Assembly: GCA_026770025.1 (NCBI GenBank)
Contig: JAMXDE010000018.1
Span: 310,001-374,000, forward strand
Source: Craspedostauros australis
Lineage: Eukaryota > Bacillariophyta > Bacillariophyceae > Mastogloiales > Achnanthaceae
Direction: 5' to 3'
Length of the DNA stretch: 64,000 bases
The translations under genes and the position numbers were made by a program. The number at the start of each line of letters is the position of its first letter. Position 1 is the stretch's first letter. Of this stretch, positions 43,732 to 54,303 are shown piece by piece. The notes under the pieces are model-generated. The model searched no databases. It was not told the DNA's origin and worked only from the letters and a program-made list of their open reading frames with translations.

Positions 43732-45383
43732 TCACAGCCACATGAGTGCTTTTTTACGAGTCGGCTGCGCGGTGGAAAAGAAAAAAGATGCGTGAGTCAA
43801 AATGATCGAGTCATGCACAACAAACGATTTTGTTTTCGAAGGGACTTACTTACCTTTGCAGATCCTCCAAATCGGGTTCTTCGGCGAGCACGAGCAGGTG
43901 GCGCACGAGCAGGTGGCGCACGAGCAGGTGGCGCACGAGCAGCAGAGGGGACCATCGACAACTCGTCATTGTCAGATGAAGAAAAGCCATCGTCGCTCTT
44001 CGTGACTCCTACGTTATGGTTCATTGTTTGGTTGCGTCTGTAGCGTGCCAAGTTTTTTGCTGTGTGTGTCACAGGATTTGTGCTGTACACCGGCACCAAG
44101 CGAACAATGAGCAGAGGCGCATCAGCGCGCACATCGCTTTCGCGGTCGTTGATGTTCAATGATGGGTTCAGAAAGTCGATCCCATGCATGGCATTATCGG
44201 GGGTCATCTCAAATCTGTCGCTCACTTGGATGGGGAGGAGCTCCTTGTGTACGCGAACAGGCTGCGAGCATCCGCGGCACATGTTGCGGACGGCAAGCGC
44301 GTACGACTCGCTCCGCTCGCGTTGCCCGCGAAAAGACCGAACATGAGCAAGGGAGGGACGCGACTCATTTAGGAGGTCAACCAGCTCCTTGTCAATAGCC
44401 CTGGATGACCCAAGTTCTTGGTTCTGACGGATCCTGACCTCCAGCACTCGCCCGCGCTCCTTGATTGCCACGTCTACGTCACCGTAGCATGTCCCTCCTG
44501 GGAGTTCGAAAGTGATTTCGAAGACCTCACCAAGTCCTTCTGGACAGTAGGCATGACATACAGCAGGCAAGAAAATGTCACTGTTTCTGTTCATCCAAGC
44601 TGAAATCGCGTGCCCATGACTGGGACCCTCTTGCAAGGGTGTCCCAGTGGCAGCGTTGTTCATGAGCATGCGGCCTGCAGCAGAGGCAGAAAAAGCAGCA
44701 GCATGGGGAGAAGGCACGGGTGGCGGAAGAGCAGGAACAGATGAGGGCTCAGGAGGAGCAGCAGTCATCCTGTTCACTGCATTGTACACAGGTCTGGGGG
44801 CTGGGGACAGATGGGTGGGGATGTGCGCCGCGATCGGCGGGGCGGGCGGAGAGACAGTTGTCGCCATCGGGATTTCGTTGGATGGTTCCCGGTCATAAGC
44901 CATACGAGAGAAAGCGCTCATTGTTTCCTTCGCTTCTTCCGGCTTTTGCTTTGCGACTTTCGTGATGGTTTCGTCGAATCGTTGGTTGAATTCAGTGGCG
45001 TTGGCAACAAGATCGGAAACGTTGGGGGAGAATTTCGTGTCCATGCGCACTGAGAAAGATGAGTGACGGGTGATGAGAACTCCTGCTTCATGGTTGACAT
45101 TCTGCATGGCGATACCACCCAGACACGTACTGTCTTTGGTGGCCTTCTTCGCGCGATTCCTCTTCACAGAGTTCCGGAGGTTCCGAAGGTTGCGAGGAAA
45201 ATTGCGCTTCGACAAGAACCGCAACTCCGAGTTTTCCTCCCAAACGACTCTTGCCGGTGTTGTCATGGGGATCGCCCCGCTCTCGATCTTCGCCCGCAGG
45301 TCACGGATCTGCGAATACAGTCGCTCGCTCCATTCGGCTCCATCGCTGTCATCCAGCTTTGCAACACAGGCCTTCCTCGGCAT
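43732..45383 (-). CDS. Uncharacterised protein with a possible HSP20/CS-like beta domain
   Basis: Exon 1 is 45383-43854 and exon 2 is 43764-43732 (intron 89 nt, donor GTAAGTAAGT, acceptor CCACCGCGCAG after a pyrimidine tract). The product has about 520 residues; without splicing the frame ends at 43797. Residues 1-200 are helical and basic, with NFPRNLRNLRNSVKRNRAKK. About 200-260 is Pro/Ala-rich. About 290-420 contains a strand-rich module: FEITFELPGG, DVDVAIKERGRVLEVRIRQN and VRVHKELLPIQVSDRFEM. This resembles the beta-sandwich proteins of HSP20/CS type that are common, as I recall, in diatom genomes; the match is weak. A CRGCSQP Cys pair is present. The C-terminal ARAPPARAPPARAPPARA is encoded by a 15-bp tandem repeat (43884-43943). 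The frame beyond exon 2 shifts into an acidic tail listed separately. Confidence 0.6.
43884..43943 (-). repeat. 15-bp coding tandem repeat (Ala-Arg-Ala-Pro-Pro)
   Basis: About four copies of GCGCACGAGCAGGTG on the plus strand, encoding the PPARA repeats of the leftward gene. Confidence 0.9.
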
Positions 45384-46036
45384 GTTTGACTGTTACTTAC
45401 TGGCGAAAGGCAGGGGAGTGTTTGCGACAGTTATGCAAATGCTATCTGGATGTGTGTTATGAAACGAAGAGTGTTGCTTCATTCCGAGGCTTCCTCCTGT
45501 GTTCGTTTTCATCATGTGGTGATCAACAAGCTTGTCATGCACAGCATCTGCACTATCCATCACCGTGTTGCAGCGTGATCATCCCATGTGGAGCTACTCC
45601 CCTCCACTAGCGTTCAACGCATGCTACGAGCCTGGTCGATCCCACGTTCGAGGAGGAATGATTATATATTATAAAAGGAATAGATATTTTATAACAATAT
45701 GTACATGTCTATTTGTACGTTACATAAATATACACCTTCGAAGATGAGTGTATGTACAATACTAGGCTAGACCCAACGCACAACGTACGGTTTGGGACAG
45801 CTCCTATGAGTCGAAATTTTGGGATACACATGGTTCTCTTTGCCTGCGCCACACTCGCTCGGAGCATGCACGTGTCACTAACACTGTGACGCTTTGGCTC
45901 TTCACCATGTGCTTCGATCCGTTGAGACAATGATGTGAGGCTCGCGTGCTTGTCGCCATGTGCCTCTAAGTGGAATGTGTTTGGATAGACAACGACACGA
46001 CATGTATGTGCGACACGCATGAGACAGGATCAGCGT

Positions 46037-46154
46037 AGACGAGCAAACTTGGGGAATCGACGAGCAAACGAGGGGAGTCGACGAGCAAACGAGGCGCGTC
46101 CGACGAGCAAACGAGGGGAATCGACGAGCAAACTTGGGGAATCGACGAGCAAAG
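46037..46154 (+). repeat. 21-22-bp minisatellite, array 1
   Basis: About 5.5 units built on CGACGAGCAAAC followed by a variable ten-base part (TTGGGGAAT, GAGGGGAGT, GAGGCGCGTC, GAGGGGAAT, TTGGGGAAT). Confidence 0.9.
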
Positions 46155-46468
46155 GACACTAAATCAGCCCAAAATACCGCGGATTTGGCACTGCGACAAG
46201 GGGGTGGCAGTTGATCAAACTAATGCATCGAGTATAGTTGTCTTTTTACCTGCATTATGATGCATAAATGAAAAATTGATAAGACAGATGAGACATGCAG
46301 CTTGTGTTGTTCAGCTCAAGTGGTTGATGTTGATTGAAAGCTGCGTTCGGAAACACAGTTGACATGAGAGTTTTGTATCGCAACCTTGTCATCTACGATA
46401 CTGCGACATGTCGCTGTAAATGATTTTGTCGTATGGGACGTGTCGAAAGTACAGAAATAGTCCACACT

Positions 46469-46577
46469 TGAGGGGAATCGACGAGCAAACTTGGGGAATC
46501 GACGAGCAAACGAAGGGGAGTCGACGAGCAAACGAGGGGGAGTCGACGAGCAAACGAGGCGCGTCCGACGAGCAACC
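46469..46577 (+). repeat. 21-22-bp minisatellite, array 2
   Basis: About five units of the same CGACGAGCAAAC repeat in the same orientation. The order of variable parts (TTGGGGAAT, then AGGGGAGT, then GAGGCGCGTC) matches array 1, so the two share an origin. Confidence 0.9.
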
Positions 46578-47278
46578 GACATGGACACGAGCTCGACGGG
46601 AGCGCGACTTGCACAAGACCTAGACATGACATGTGTTGGATCTCAAGGCGAAGCCTGCTGTCCATAATTGTATACTCATGAATGAAGGTCAATCATTCAT
46701 CATGCCGCGCCCAACTGTTTGCTGAGATCCGTAAATAGGAGGACAGCACCGCGCAGTCAGGGATGAGCCATCGCGCAGGATGACCAACCGCTTCAAACAA
46801 CATGTCTCTGCGCTTAGTGCTCCTTGGTTACAGTGGAGGACGAACAGAACCGCGCACGCGCCCTCCTCCAAGAAGTCGTGGATACACACAAGATGATGAT
46901 GTTTTATTCGGCAACGGATACAAGAATATGCCCTTGCTTTCCGTTGGGTTGTGGCTTGTTTGGTACCCTTGGGCGCGACGAAGCGCAATTGACAGTGACA
47001 TTGCGGGACAACGAAACGCTTGTCTTGCCTTCTCTGCGACTTGCACCCCTGGTGAACACAGCGCGTGATCAGCTCCCCAACAGCGACAGGCGACAACAAC
47101 TGGTCTACCAGGAGACACGCAGAGTTCGTGGAGAAACGCTGGTTCCTCATTGCCAAGTCGCAGTTGACTTGCGCACAATTAGTACTAGTTCAACGGTTAC
47201 TTGTTGACATTGTTGGTTTTCGCTTCATTTTGATAATTCAAGGAGGCGCAAGAGCTCACAATTCGCAACAATACAAAC

Positions 47279-48308
47279 ATGTTACTCCCTCATGGAACGT
47301 TCGCGACTGTTGGTTTCGGGCTGATTGGGTCTCGCCCAAGAGGCATGCTTACAAACAATCTTTCCATGGAGTCATTGCAACAGTTCGCGTCTGTGTTTGG
47401 GACGCATCCTGACATCGTGCACATCTTGTGGAACGAGCTCACAGACGCTCAAGCTCTGCCGCGCGCGGCCGAACCAAAACATCTACTTTGGACGTGCGCG
47501 TTTCTTCGTCTGTACGTGTCTGAGACTGCGTTAGCCGCTGTGTGCAAGTGTTCGGCAAAAACACTGCGCAAATGGATGTGGCTTATGATGGCAGCCGTTG
47601 AAACCGTTACAGATCGAATCGTAAGTACTAAATAAATCTCATATCCGAACTGCGACACAAAATTCTGTTCACTCCATTCACTCACACAAGCTTCTCATTT
47701 TTTCTTCCTCATGGTACCGCTCCAATTGGCAGATTGTCTGGAACCGTCGTTTCGTTGGCGCAAGTCACGATGCAAAAGCTCTTGTCACTGTTGACGGGAC
47801 CGACATGCGAATCACCGAACCAAAACCGTTTAGCCAGAAGTGGTACTCGTTCAAGTTTCGCGCTGCTGGCGTGCGTTACGAGTTGGCTGTTGCGATCTCT
47901 ACTGGCGAGATTGTTTGGGCGAATGGGCCTTTCCCGTGTGGCCTGTTGAACGATCTTTCGATCTTCCGTCTGGGACTAAAACCAAAATTAGTGCAGCACG
48001 AAGTCGTCGTTGCAGATGCCGGATACCGTGGGGACCCGTGTGTCTTTCCCCCAACATTTCGTGCAGATGGGATCATGCGGTGCCGCCACGAAACGGTCAA
48101 CAGGCGAATCAAGCACTGGCAATGCATGCACCTGAAGTGACGGCACCACGTGGACAAGCATCGCCTTGCATTCAACACGGTTGCCATCCTCACCCAAATT
48201 GAACTGAGCAACGGCTTCCCCTCGTTTGACGTTTTTGTCGCCATGCAAGAAGCACGCGAACGTGCCATCGCCCAAGCAGATGCACAACACACAAACACTA
48301 CTAATTAG
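47279..48308 (+). pseudogene. HARBI1/IS5-type DDE transposase with one in-frame TGA
   Basis: Exons 47279-47620 and 47733-48308 (intron 112 nt, GTAAGT...TTGGCAG). Exon 1 has the family's N-terminal helices (QFASVFGTHPDIVHILWNEL, PKHLLWTCAFLRLY, KTLRKWMW). Exon 2 has the DDE core: LVTVDGTDMRI (first Asp), KFRAAGVRYELAVAISTGEI, PFPCGLLNDLSIF, VVADAGYRGD (second Asp) and RHETVNRRIKHW (Glu). All three catalytic residues are kept. A TGA at 48138-48140 interrupts the frame right after the Glu helix. The same frame then runs on with RHHVDKH...FNTVAILTQIE, as in intact relatives, to a TAG at 48306. About 305 codons in all. The catalytic core is intact, so damage is a single codon. Terminal inverted repeats were not found. 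Confidence 0.8.
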
Positions 48309-51101
48309 GCCGTCCCACGTAGCAGTAACAAATAGCCAGATTTTAACAAGCATAAAATGTTAATCGTTGATGTCCTCCCTTGTCTGTTGTAGTGAGTTCG
48401 TGTTTGGTGTCCTGGTTTGAAAAAGGCAAGCACAGCATCGCGCTGACTGGTTCATCGTGTAAGTGCTATGCTTTACTGTGGGGAACACTATTTGCCAACG
48501 ATGCATCTCGGACCCACTGGAAAGCCGTGGTGGAGAATGGGCAAGGAGCTTCGTCCACGTGGGGTGACATCCTTCCTGGATCACAAGAGGATGGACTAGG
48601 CAACCAGACACTGTTGCCTGCGCAAAACAATCCGAGTGTGTCCTAATGAAACGAACGAAAACACCAGGGAAACATCTGGACTGTGCAATCACACGCACGT
48701 TGAGCGGAGCGGAGCGAGGATGTTCACAGCACGAGCGACACAAGCAGGGAGCGACACGAGCAGGGAGCGACACGAGCAGGGTTCATCACGCAATGACGCG
48801 TGCCTATCAGGACAGGAAAGGGAGGACATGATGCTGCCTACCCCCCTGCGAACGAACATGCTCACTTTCGTCACGGGTGTGGAGAGTGACGAGTGAAGAA
48901 CCAAAGTACACTGGGCAAGAGTATGATGAGACAATGCATGTTTGGTGGAGTGCTGCGCAGCAATGAATTGTGGCGCGAAAAAAAAAACACCCCCACGCGT
49001 TCGAGAGTTGTTCCGGCACGAAGACACGCACCAGCACGAACAACGAATGCGAAGCAAGGACCCTCTTGAAAAGCAAGGGGCGATTGAGCCGAAGGGCTGT
49101 CACGGCGGGAAGGAGGCAATGTGACGTCGCGTGTATGGGAGTGGGGATGTCTTGGAGCAGACACGAGGGGATGGAAGGAGAGCAAAGCGGACGTCATTGG
49201 CACGTTCACATGGGTGCTGGACATCGCCAGGCACTCACGTTAATAAGCGCAACGTCACGCCGACACGGGAAAGGCGTGCTCTAGTAGTCGCATGAGTCGA
49301 TGATCCCAACGAACATAGCACGGCAGAATACGCTTCAAGCGTGAATAAAGTACAAATCGATACATGTGGTGTCTTTACCGCGCTTCCCATGCTGGTACAA
49401 GTTTGAACGAAAGATTCTACGTAAAGGGACAGAACGCAACGCGCCGAACGTACAACGTCGGAGGCCGTCTGGCTTCTTGTTGTTTCTCTGGCAAGGAACG
49501 GTTCGTCCCAGCATCAACGACACAATTCCGTGCCATGCTGTGCCTTGCACGAAACTTCGTGTACGAGTAGGCGCCATGGCGATCTGTCGAATTTTCATTC
49601 AACCGGAGTGTAATCTTCAAGCAACACTATACATGGGAATCCGGAAGCTGCACTCTCGTGAACGCAACCACAAGATCCGGCTCATGCCATGTGATCTGCG
49701 TTGACGAGACTTCGAAAGAAATGTGGAGACGGGCGACGGGCGCACGGCTCCCTTCACAAGATCCTGTTCTGTGACGAACAGCGCTGGAGCAGCAAAAAGC
49801 GAAAAGAAGGACATCGTCAACAGCAACGATGATGGATTCGGTTGCATTTGCGTTTCGCTGGTGTCGGCTTCATCACGGGAGCACCGACACCATGGCAACG
49901 TGTTGCCGACAGTTTCATCGCACACTCATGTCTGCGATGGCGCTTCAATGCTCGTTTCGGTTGACGTCGCTTGCATTTGAGTCCTGGCTGCCGTCGCAGG
50001 AATGCCGTTGTCGATGAGTTGACACCATCATCCAGCTGCTGCTGCTGCTGTTGGTGTTCTTGCAACGAACTGCCCCTTGGCCTCCTCGTTCGCCCTTTTC
50101 TCGTCACTGCTTCTTCCAAGTGCCATCAGGCAAGCCAACCGTGAACACCACACCACGCGACTATCCACTGAACTAAACCACAAGACGAGGTACTACATGA
50201 CACTATGTTGCTGCCCATCTGCTTTCAAGTTGGGCGACCGCAGTACGACGGCCATCGACAACGCAACTTGGCGCCCGATGCAGAAGCATGGTGAGAGTTG
50301 AACAGGAGAGCTCGTTGGTGGCACCGCGATCCCCACCACCCAACACCGGCTGTGTACAATCTGTCGTGGAGTTCTCAGGCATTCTCCAATCGCGTTGGAG
50401 GGTACTGGCCGAGGCTCCTTTTCCGCGATGTTCGTGGCCAGACGTGAGTACAACAACAGCCGTCCGAATTGGTGGAATGAGGAATGCCTTCTCCGCAGTC
50501 CCGAACATTACTCCCATTCCGGATGCTTCTCCCACTCATTCAAATCGCCAAAACACCAACGCCGCGCGTGTTCTCCCTTCTTCTTCTCTGTTCCACTCTT
50601 CGGGGGAAGCACTTGGCATCCGTGGAGTTGAACAAAGCTATCATGTTTGAACATAGAATAGGTATCGCACAACATAATCGTCGTAAACTATTTTCATGAT
50701 GAAGCACACGCGGGGTAAACGCATGCATGGTGCGGTAAAGCGCAAGTTAATTGAATCATTATCCATTGTGCATTGTGTTGTGTTATGTGTAATTGTACTC
50801 TCATGTGGTAGAGGCTTACATTGCAGTATTTCTTTGAGAAGTGTACCGTCGCCATGCATATCCGTGCTACTTCTCCTTCTACTGCAACAGGGATAGCTCC
50901 TGCTGTGCGCTGGATGACGCTCGGCAGCCTGCCGTCGATGCTCGCACACACGCACGCCTGGTTGCAACCGATCCATCGGGAACCCGCCGATGGGAACGAC
51001 CTGCTGTCTTCACGCACCATGGACGCGCTGGTCTTTGATCTGCATGCTCGTCGGCGCGTGGACGGACGCGTACTGCACAGCGAACGCCGCAACGTCGAAA
51101 T
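48309..51101. other. Intergenic region, possible transposon debris
   Basis: No supported gene. About 48728-48781 carries three 16-bp units (AGCGACACGAGCAGGG). About 49290-50130 has long open frames in several frames on both strands, broken by TGA codons and containing fragments that read protein-like, perhaps very old element remains. About 50030-50055 is a CTG run. Nothing can be assigned. Confidence 0.45.
48728..48781 (+). repeat. 16-bp tandem triplicate
   Basis: Three near-identical copies of AGCGACACGAGCAGGG, the first with AAGCAGGG. Confidence 0.85.
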
Positions 51102-51674
51102 TTAGGCGCAGCAGCAGGAATGAACCTCATTGGGATAGTTCTCAGGCGTCATGATGTTGTCCTCGATCTCCTTGGCCAGGAAGTAGTGCGGGTACGCGAA
51201 GAAGGCCGTGAGGACGGCGCCCACGAGTTTGCGGAGGATGAGGAGGTTGACGCCGAAGGAGAAGATGTAGGCGCAGAAGCCGATGAGGACGAAGTTGCGC
51301 TCGAACTTGATGGCACCCCGGATGGCGAAGCTGTACGCGGCGATCTCGAGGAGGTGGAAGAGGATGCGCAGGCCGATATGCAGGCTCTCCATCTCCTTGG
51401 CGGCTTCCTTTGTGTCCTCGCTGGCATCGCTCTCCCTCGCTGCGAGCTCCACCAACTCGTATCCCAGGAATTGCAGGAAGACGTTCAAGGTGAGGAACGT
51501 GACCATGACGATGTTGACGATGATGACGGCGCGTCGCATGTCGCAGCAGCTGCCGCAGCACACCTGTCCTTCCTTCATTCGTGGGCTGGGGCTGCCGCCG
51601 CCACCCGGGGCTCCGGTCACTATTTCACCATCGGGGAATTCGAACATTGCGTTGGCTGGGATGTAGGTCGTCAT
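51102..51674 (-). CDS. Four-helix membrane protein with cysteine clusters, unknown function
   Basis: Single exon, 190 residues, ATG at 51674, stop TAA. A soluble N-terminus with a Gly/Pro patch leads to CCGSCC at residues 39-44, just before the first membrane helix. Hydrophobic helices lie at about 49-72 (AVIIVNIVMVTFLTLNVFLQ), 98-120, 128-147 (VLIGFCAYIFSFGVNLLIL) and 150-168 (LVGAVLTAFFAYPHYFL). The C-terminus ends CCCA. The cysteines beside the membrane and at the end are plausible S-acylation sites. The layout resembles small tetraspan proteins of the endomembrane system, but no family signature was recognised. It has a divergent neighbour (DUF819 protein), separated by about 740 bases. 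Confidence 0.75.
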   Translation of the reverse strand: MTTYIPANAMFEFPDGEIVTGAPGGGGSPSPRMKEGQVCCGSCCDMRRAVIIVNIVMVTFLTLNVFLQFLGYELVELAARESDASEDTKEAAKEMESLHIGLRILFHLLEIAAYSFAIRGAIKFERNFVLIGFCAYIFSFGVNLLILRKLVGAVLTAFFAYPHYFLAKEIEDNIMTPENYPNEVHSCCCA

Positions 51675-52413
51675 CTTGCTCGTCTTTCGTTAATGGGTGG
51701 AACTTGGTGTCTGCTGATAGGAATGGAATGAATGGATGGATGGATGCGCCTCTGCTGCTGCTGTCACTTGTCAATGTATTTGGATTGCGTTTGCGTTTCT
51801 TCGTCTTCGTCTCTTGCTGGTGCTGATTCTGTGTGTCTATGGCAGCAACGGGCCACCAAGAAAGGAAGCCTCTCTCTTGTTGTCTCCCGACACTTTGCGC
51901 TGCCCTCCTTGCTGTTCTTCCTCCGCAAACCTGTTTCGTGCGTTGGGGGGAGATCTTTCGCTCTGTTTCCCACGATTGGACCACTTCGATCAGAACAACT
52001 TCGATCGTGTGAGAAGGAGAACTGTGAATGGAATTTGGTTGAGGGCTTGTTTGATGGTACCAGCACGATCGCAGTGGCGCCAAAAACCGATCAGAACTTT
52101 CCACGTGGAACCTTGTGGAAGTCCGAGAATTGCCAAAGAACAACCAAGATGCGTGCCAACAACCACGATCTCTGCGGTCGGGAAAGGGGTGGATGCCAAC
52201 AATGTTCACCACCGCGAATGGCACCACCGCGAATGGCACCACCAAGAGAGGGAGGACGCTGCCATACGACTACGACCTACCAATACACGGACATCCAGAG
52301 TACCAGTGTGCTGGATGCATGGGAAACCAACAGACGTTGATGAAGCAATCGCAGTGCCAACCATGAGAGACACGATGGGGCTTGAAGCGGCGCCAACAAC
52401 TCGTGCGCTACGA
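51675..52413. other. Divergent intergenic region
   Basis: Likely promoter space for the leftward tetraspan and the rightward DUF819 gene. The DUF819 frame stays open upstream to 51736, but the upstream part has no recognisable features and would bury the signal peptide inside the protein. I treat it as leader sequence. Confidence 0.5.
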
Positions 52414-53599
52414 ATGCGTGCAATGCGGTGCTTGTTCATAGTTGCTCTCCTGCTTCTGAATGGCGCCAATGCCTTTCGTTCTGCGCAGGCATCGAGACAT
52501 CGCCTTCTGAATCCAACCTTCGATGGGACAGCTGCAGCCTCAAATAATCGACCTGCCACCGTTCGCCAGCCCTTGGCACGCCAAGCTCTGCCAACTACGA
52601 GTCCAGGCGCTTCCCTCCATGTCAGCAATGCCATGCATCCTGTCTATCGATGTTCACGCACGCGATCATCCACCTTCACGCATGCATCATCATTGCTGCC
52701 ATCAGCAGCCGCAACATCAGCAACGTCGTCGCAATTGAATGCGCTGCCCGCTGGCCTCGCCACCGTGTCGTTGCCATCTCAGACTCTGCGAGCGGCGTTG
52801 GCGTTGCTCCTTTCATCGGCTGTTGGCATTCGGTTCGATGCGGTGGTTCCAGGTGCAGGGATTCTCGGGACCTTGCTCACTGCGGCCTTCTTCTCCAACC
52901 TCGGGCTCATCCCAACTGCGCACTTCCTCTACGATCTGTGCTGGACGCTCTTCCTCCCGGCGTCGCTGGCGTTGCTGTTGCTGGCCTTTCGCACGCCCGA
53001 CAGCAAGGATCTCGCCTCGCAGCCACCGCAGCCTACAACATCCGAATCTAGCGATAACGTCAACGCCCGAGCACCACCAGCCGAAGAACCCATCGCAGTT
53101 TCCATCCGCGCTGTCGCCATACCATTCCTCGTCGCCTCGGTCTCGTCGTTGCTCGGTTGCTTGGTATCCTACCTTCTCATCAAGCGCATCCCATCGATCG
53201 CATTGCCAATGCGCGATGCGCAGGTGGCAACGGGCTGTCTATCGGCGTCGTTGGTGGGAGGCAGCGTCAACTTCTTCGCGACGGCCAGGTTGGTGGCTGC
53301 ACCGGCATCCTTGCTGGGGTCGTTGGCGACGGCGGATCTCATGATCATGGCCGTGTACTTCGCCTTCCTCACGGCGGCATTGCAATCGCCGTCCTTCCGA
53401 AACTTATTCGTGGTGCCAAGCGATGGGCGTTCCAAAAGTCGCGAAGTGGCAGCAAGCGAGCTGGGAAAGGATTCCAACGATGATGTATGCAACGATGGCA
53501 GCAGCAGCAACAACAACAACAACAACTCAATCATTGGAGCAATATCATCGCCGTTACCCTCCACCGCATCCGACTTGGCAAAGGACCTACACAAGACAG

Positions 53600-53640
<41 letters not shown>

Positions 53641-54303
53641 CATGAAGAGGCGCAACAGACAAACCCCACTGTGCACAGACAGTCATTGAGACGGATCTTT
53701 CGGTCGGCAACGAGAAATACGTACCTGGGGATCTCGGTTTCTGCCATGGCGGTGATCATCGTTCGATGCGCCAACTTCATCGAACGCTTGATCCCTCAGG
53801 TTCCTGGGATGGCATGCGCTGTCATCGCCGTCGTCGCTCCCTTCATCAACAACTACTTCACCAACCGCTTCCAAGGTGAGGACTCCGCCTGGACCACCAT
53901 GCAACGAATAGCAGGCCCCGTCGGCGATCTATGCTTCCATTGGCTCTTCGCCGCGATCGGGACAGGCGCCAACATCCAGCAGGCTCTCATCACGGGACCA
54001 GCATGTCTGCTCTTCGTGGCCCTGGCCGTCACCATCCATGTCGGTGGCACCTTCCTCGGCTGCAACATCGCCCAGCGCATGACGCCGTACTTGCGCAAGC
54101 ACATGGAGCTGGAGGACGTGCTCATTGCATCCAACGCGGCGATCGGTGGCCCCGCCACGGCCGCAGTCTTCTGCAGAGGCATGAAGGGCCCACGTGTACG
54201 GGGATGGACCATGGCGGCCACCGTTTGGGGAGTGGTCGGGTACGCGGTCGGGACTACCATCGGAGTCGCCATGTTCCGACTCAGCCAGTTCCTGTCTCCA
54301 TGA
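52414..54303 (+). CDS. DUF819 membrane protein, plastid-targeted
   Basis: Single exon, about 629 residues from the ATG at 52414; ATG 52423 is also possible. A signal peptide (LFIVALLLLNGANAF) ends in an ANAF motif, followed by about 60 residues of Ser/Arg/Pro-rich transit-like sequence. This predicts import into a secondary plastid. The mature part is a multi-helix membrane protein of the DUF819 type: GILGTLLTAAFFSNLGLIPT, GGSVNFFATARLV and, near the end, ASNAAIGGPATAAVFCRGMKG, the family's two pore-like GG/GP repeats. Plants have chloroplast-type DUF819 homologues; the substrate is unknown. A Ser/Asn-rich insert and a poly-Ala run (53600-53635, AGC repeats) sit in a central loop. The stop is TGA. 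Confidence 0.85.
53600..53635 (+). repeat. AGC trinucleotide repeat encoding poly-Ala
   Basis: About twelve AGC/GCA units in frame, giving an Ala run in a loop of the DUF819 protein. Likely length-variable between strains. Confidence 0.9.

Larger units (their letters stand above)
45384..47278. other. Intergenic region with two minisatellite arrays
   Basis: Includes the promoter side of the leftward uncharacterised gene, an A/T-rich stretch at 45660-45730 and two arrays of the same minisatellite (listed below). Bases 46700-47270 flank the broken transposase and may be part of that element, but I could not find terminal inverted repeats. No intact gene is supported. Confidence 0.5.

Noticed and set aside
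46037..46577. Repeat arrays that might look like a CRISPR
   Set aside because: Units are head-to-tail with no unique spacers and the genome is eukaryotic; this is a minisatellite.
49680..50130. Protein-like fragments (VICVDETSKEMW on plus, MALGRSSDEKRANEEAKG on minus) suggesting an old transposase
   Set aside because: Fragments lie in different frames and strands, each broken, and no consistent family pattern emerges. Left as possible debris only.
51736..52413. Upstream extension of the DUF819 frame (226 codons without stop)
   Set aside because: The extension has no domain, and accepting it would place the signal peptide and plastid motif inside the protein.
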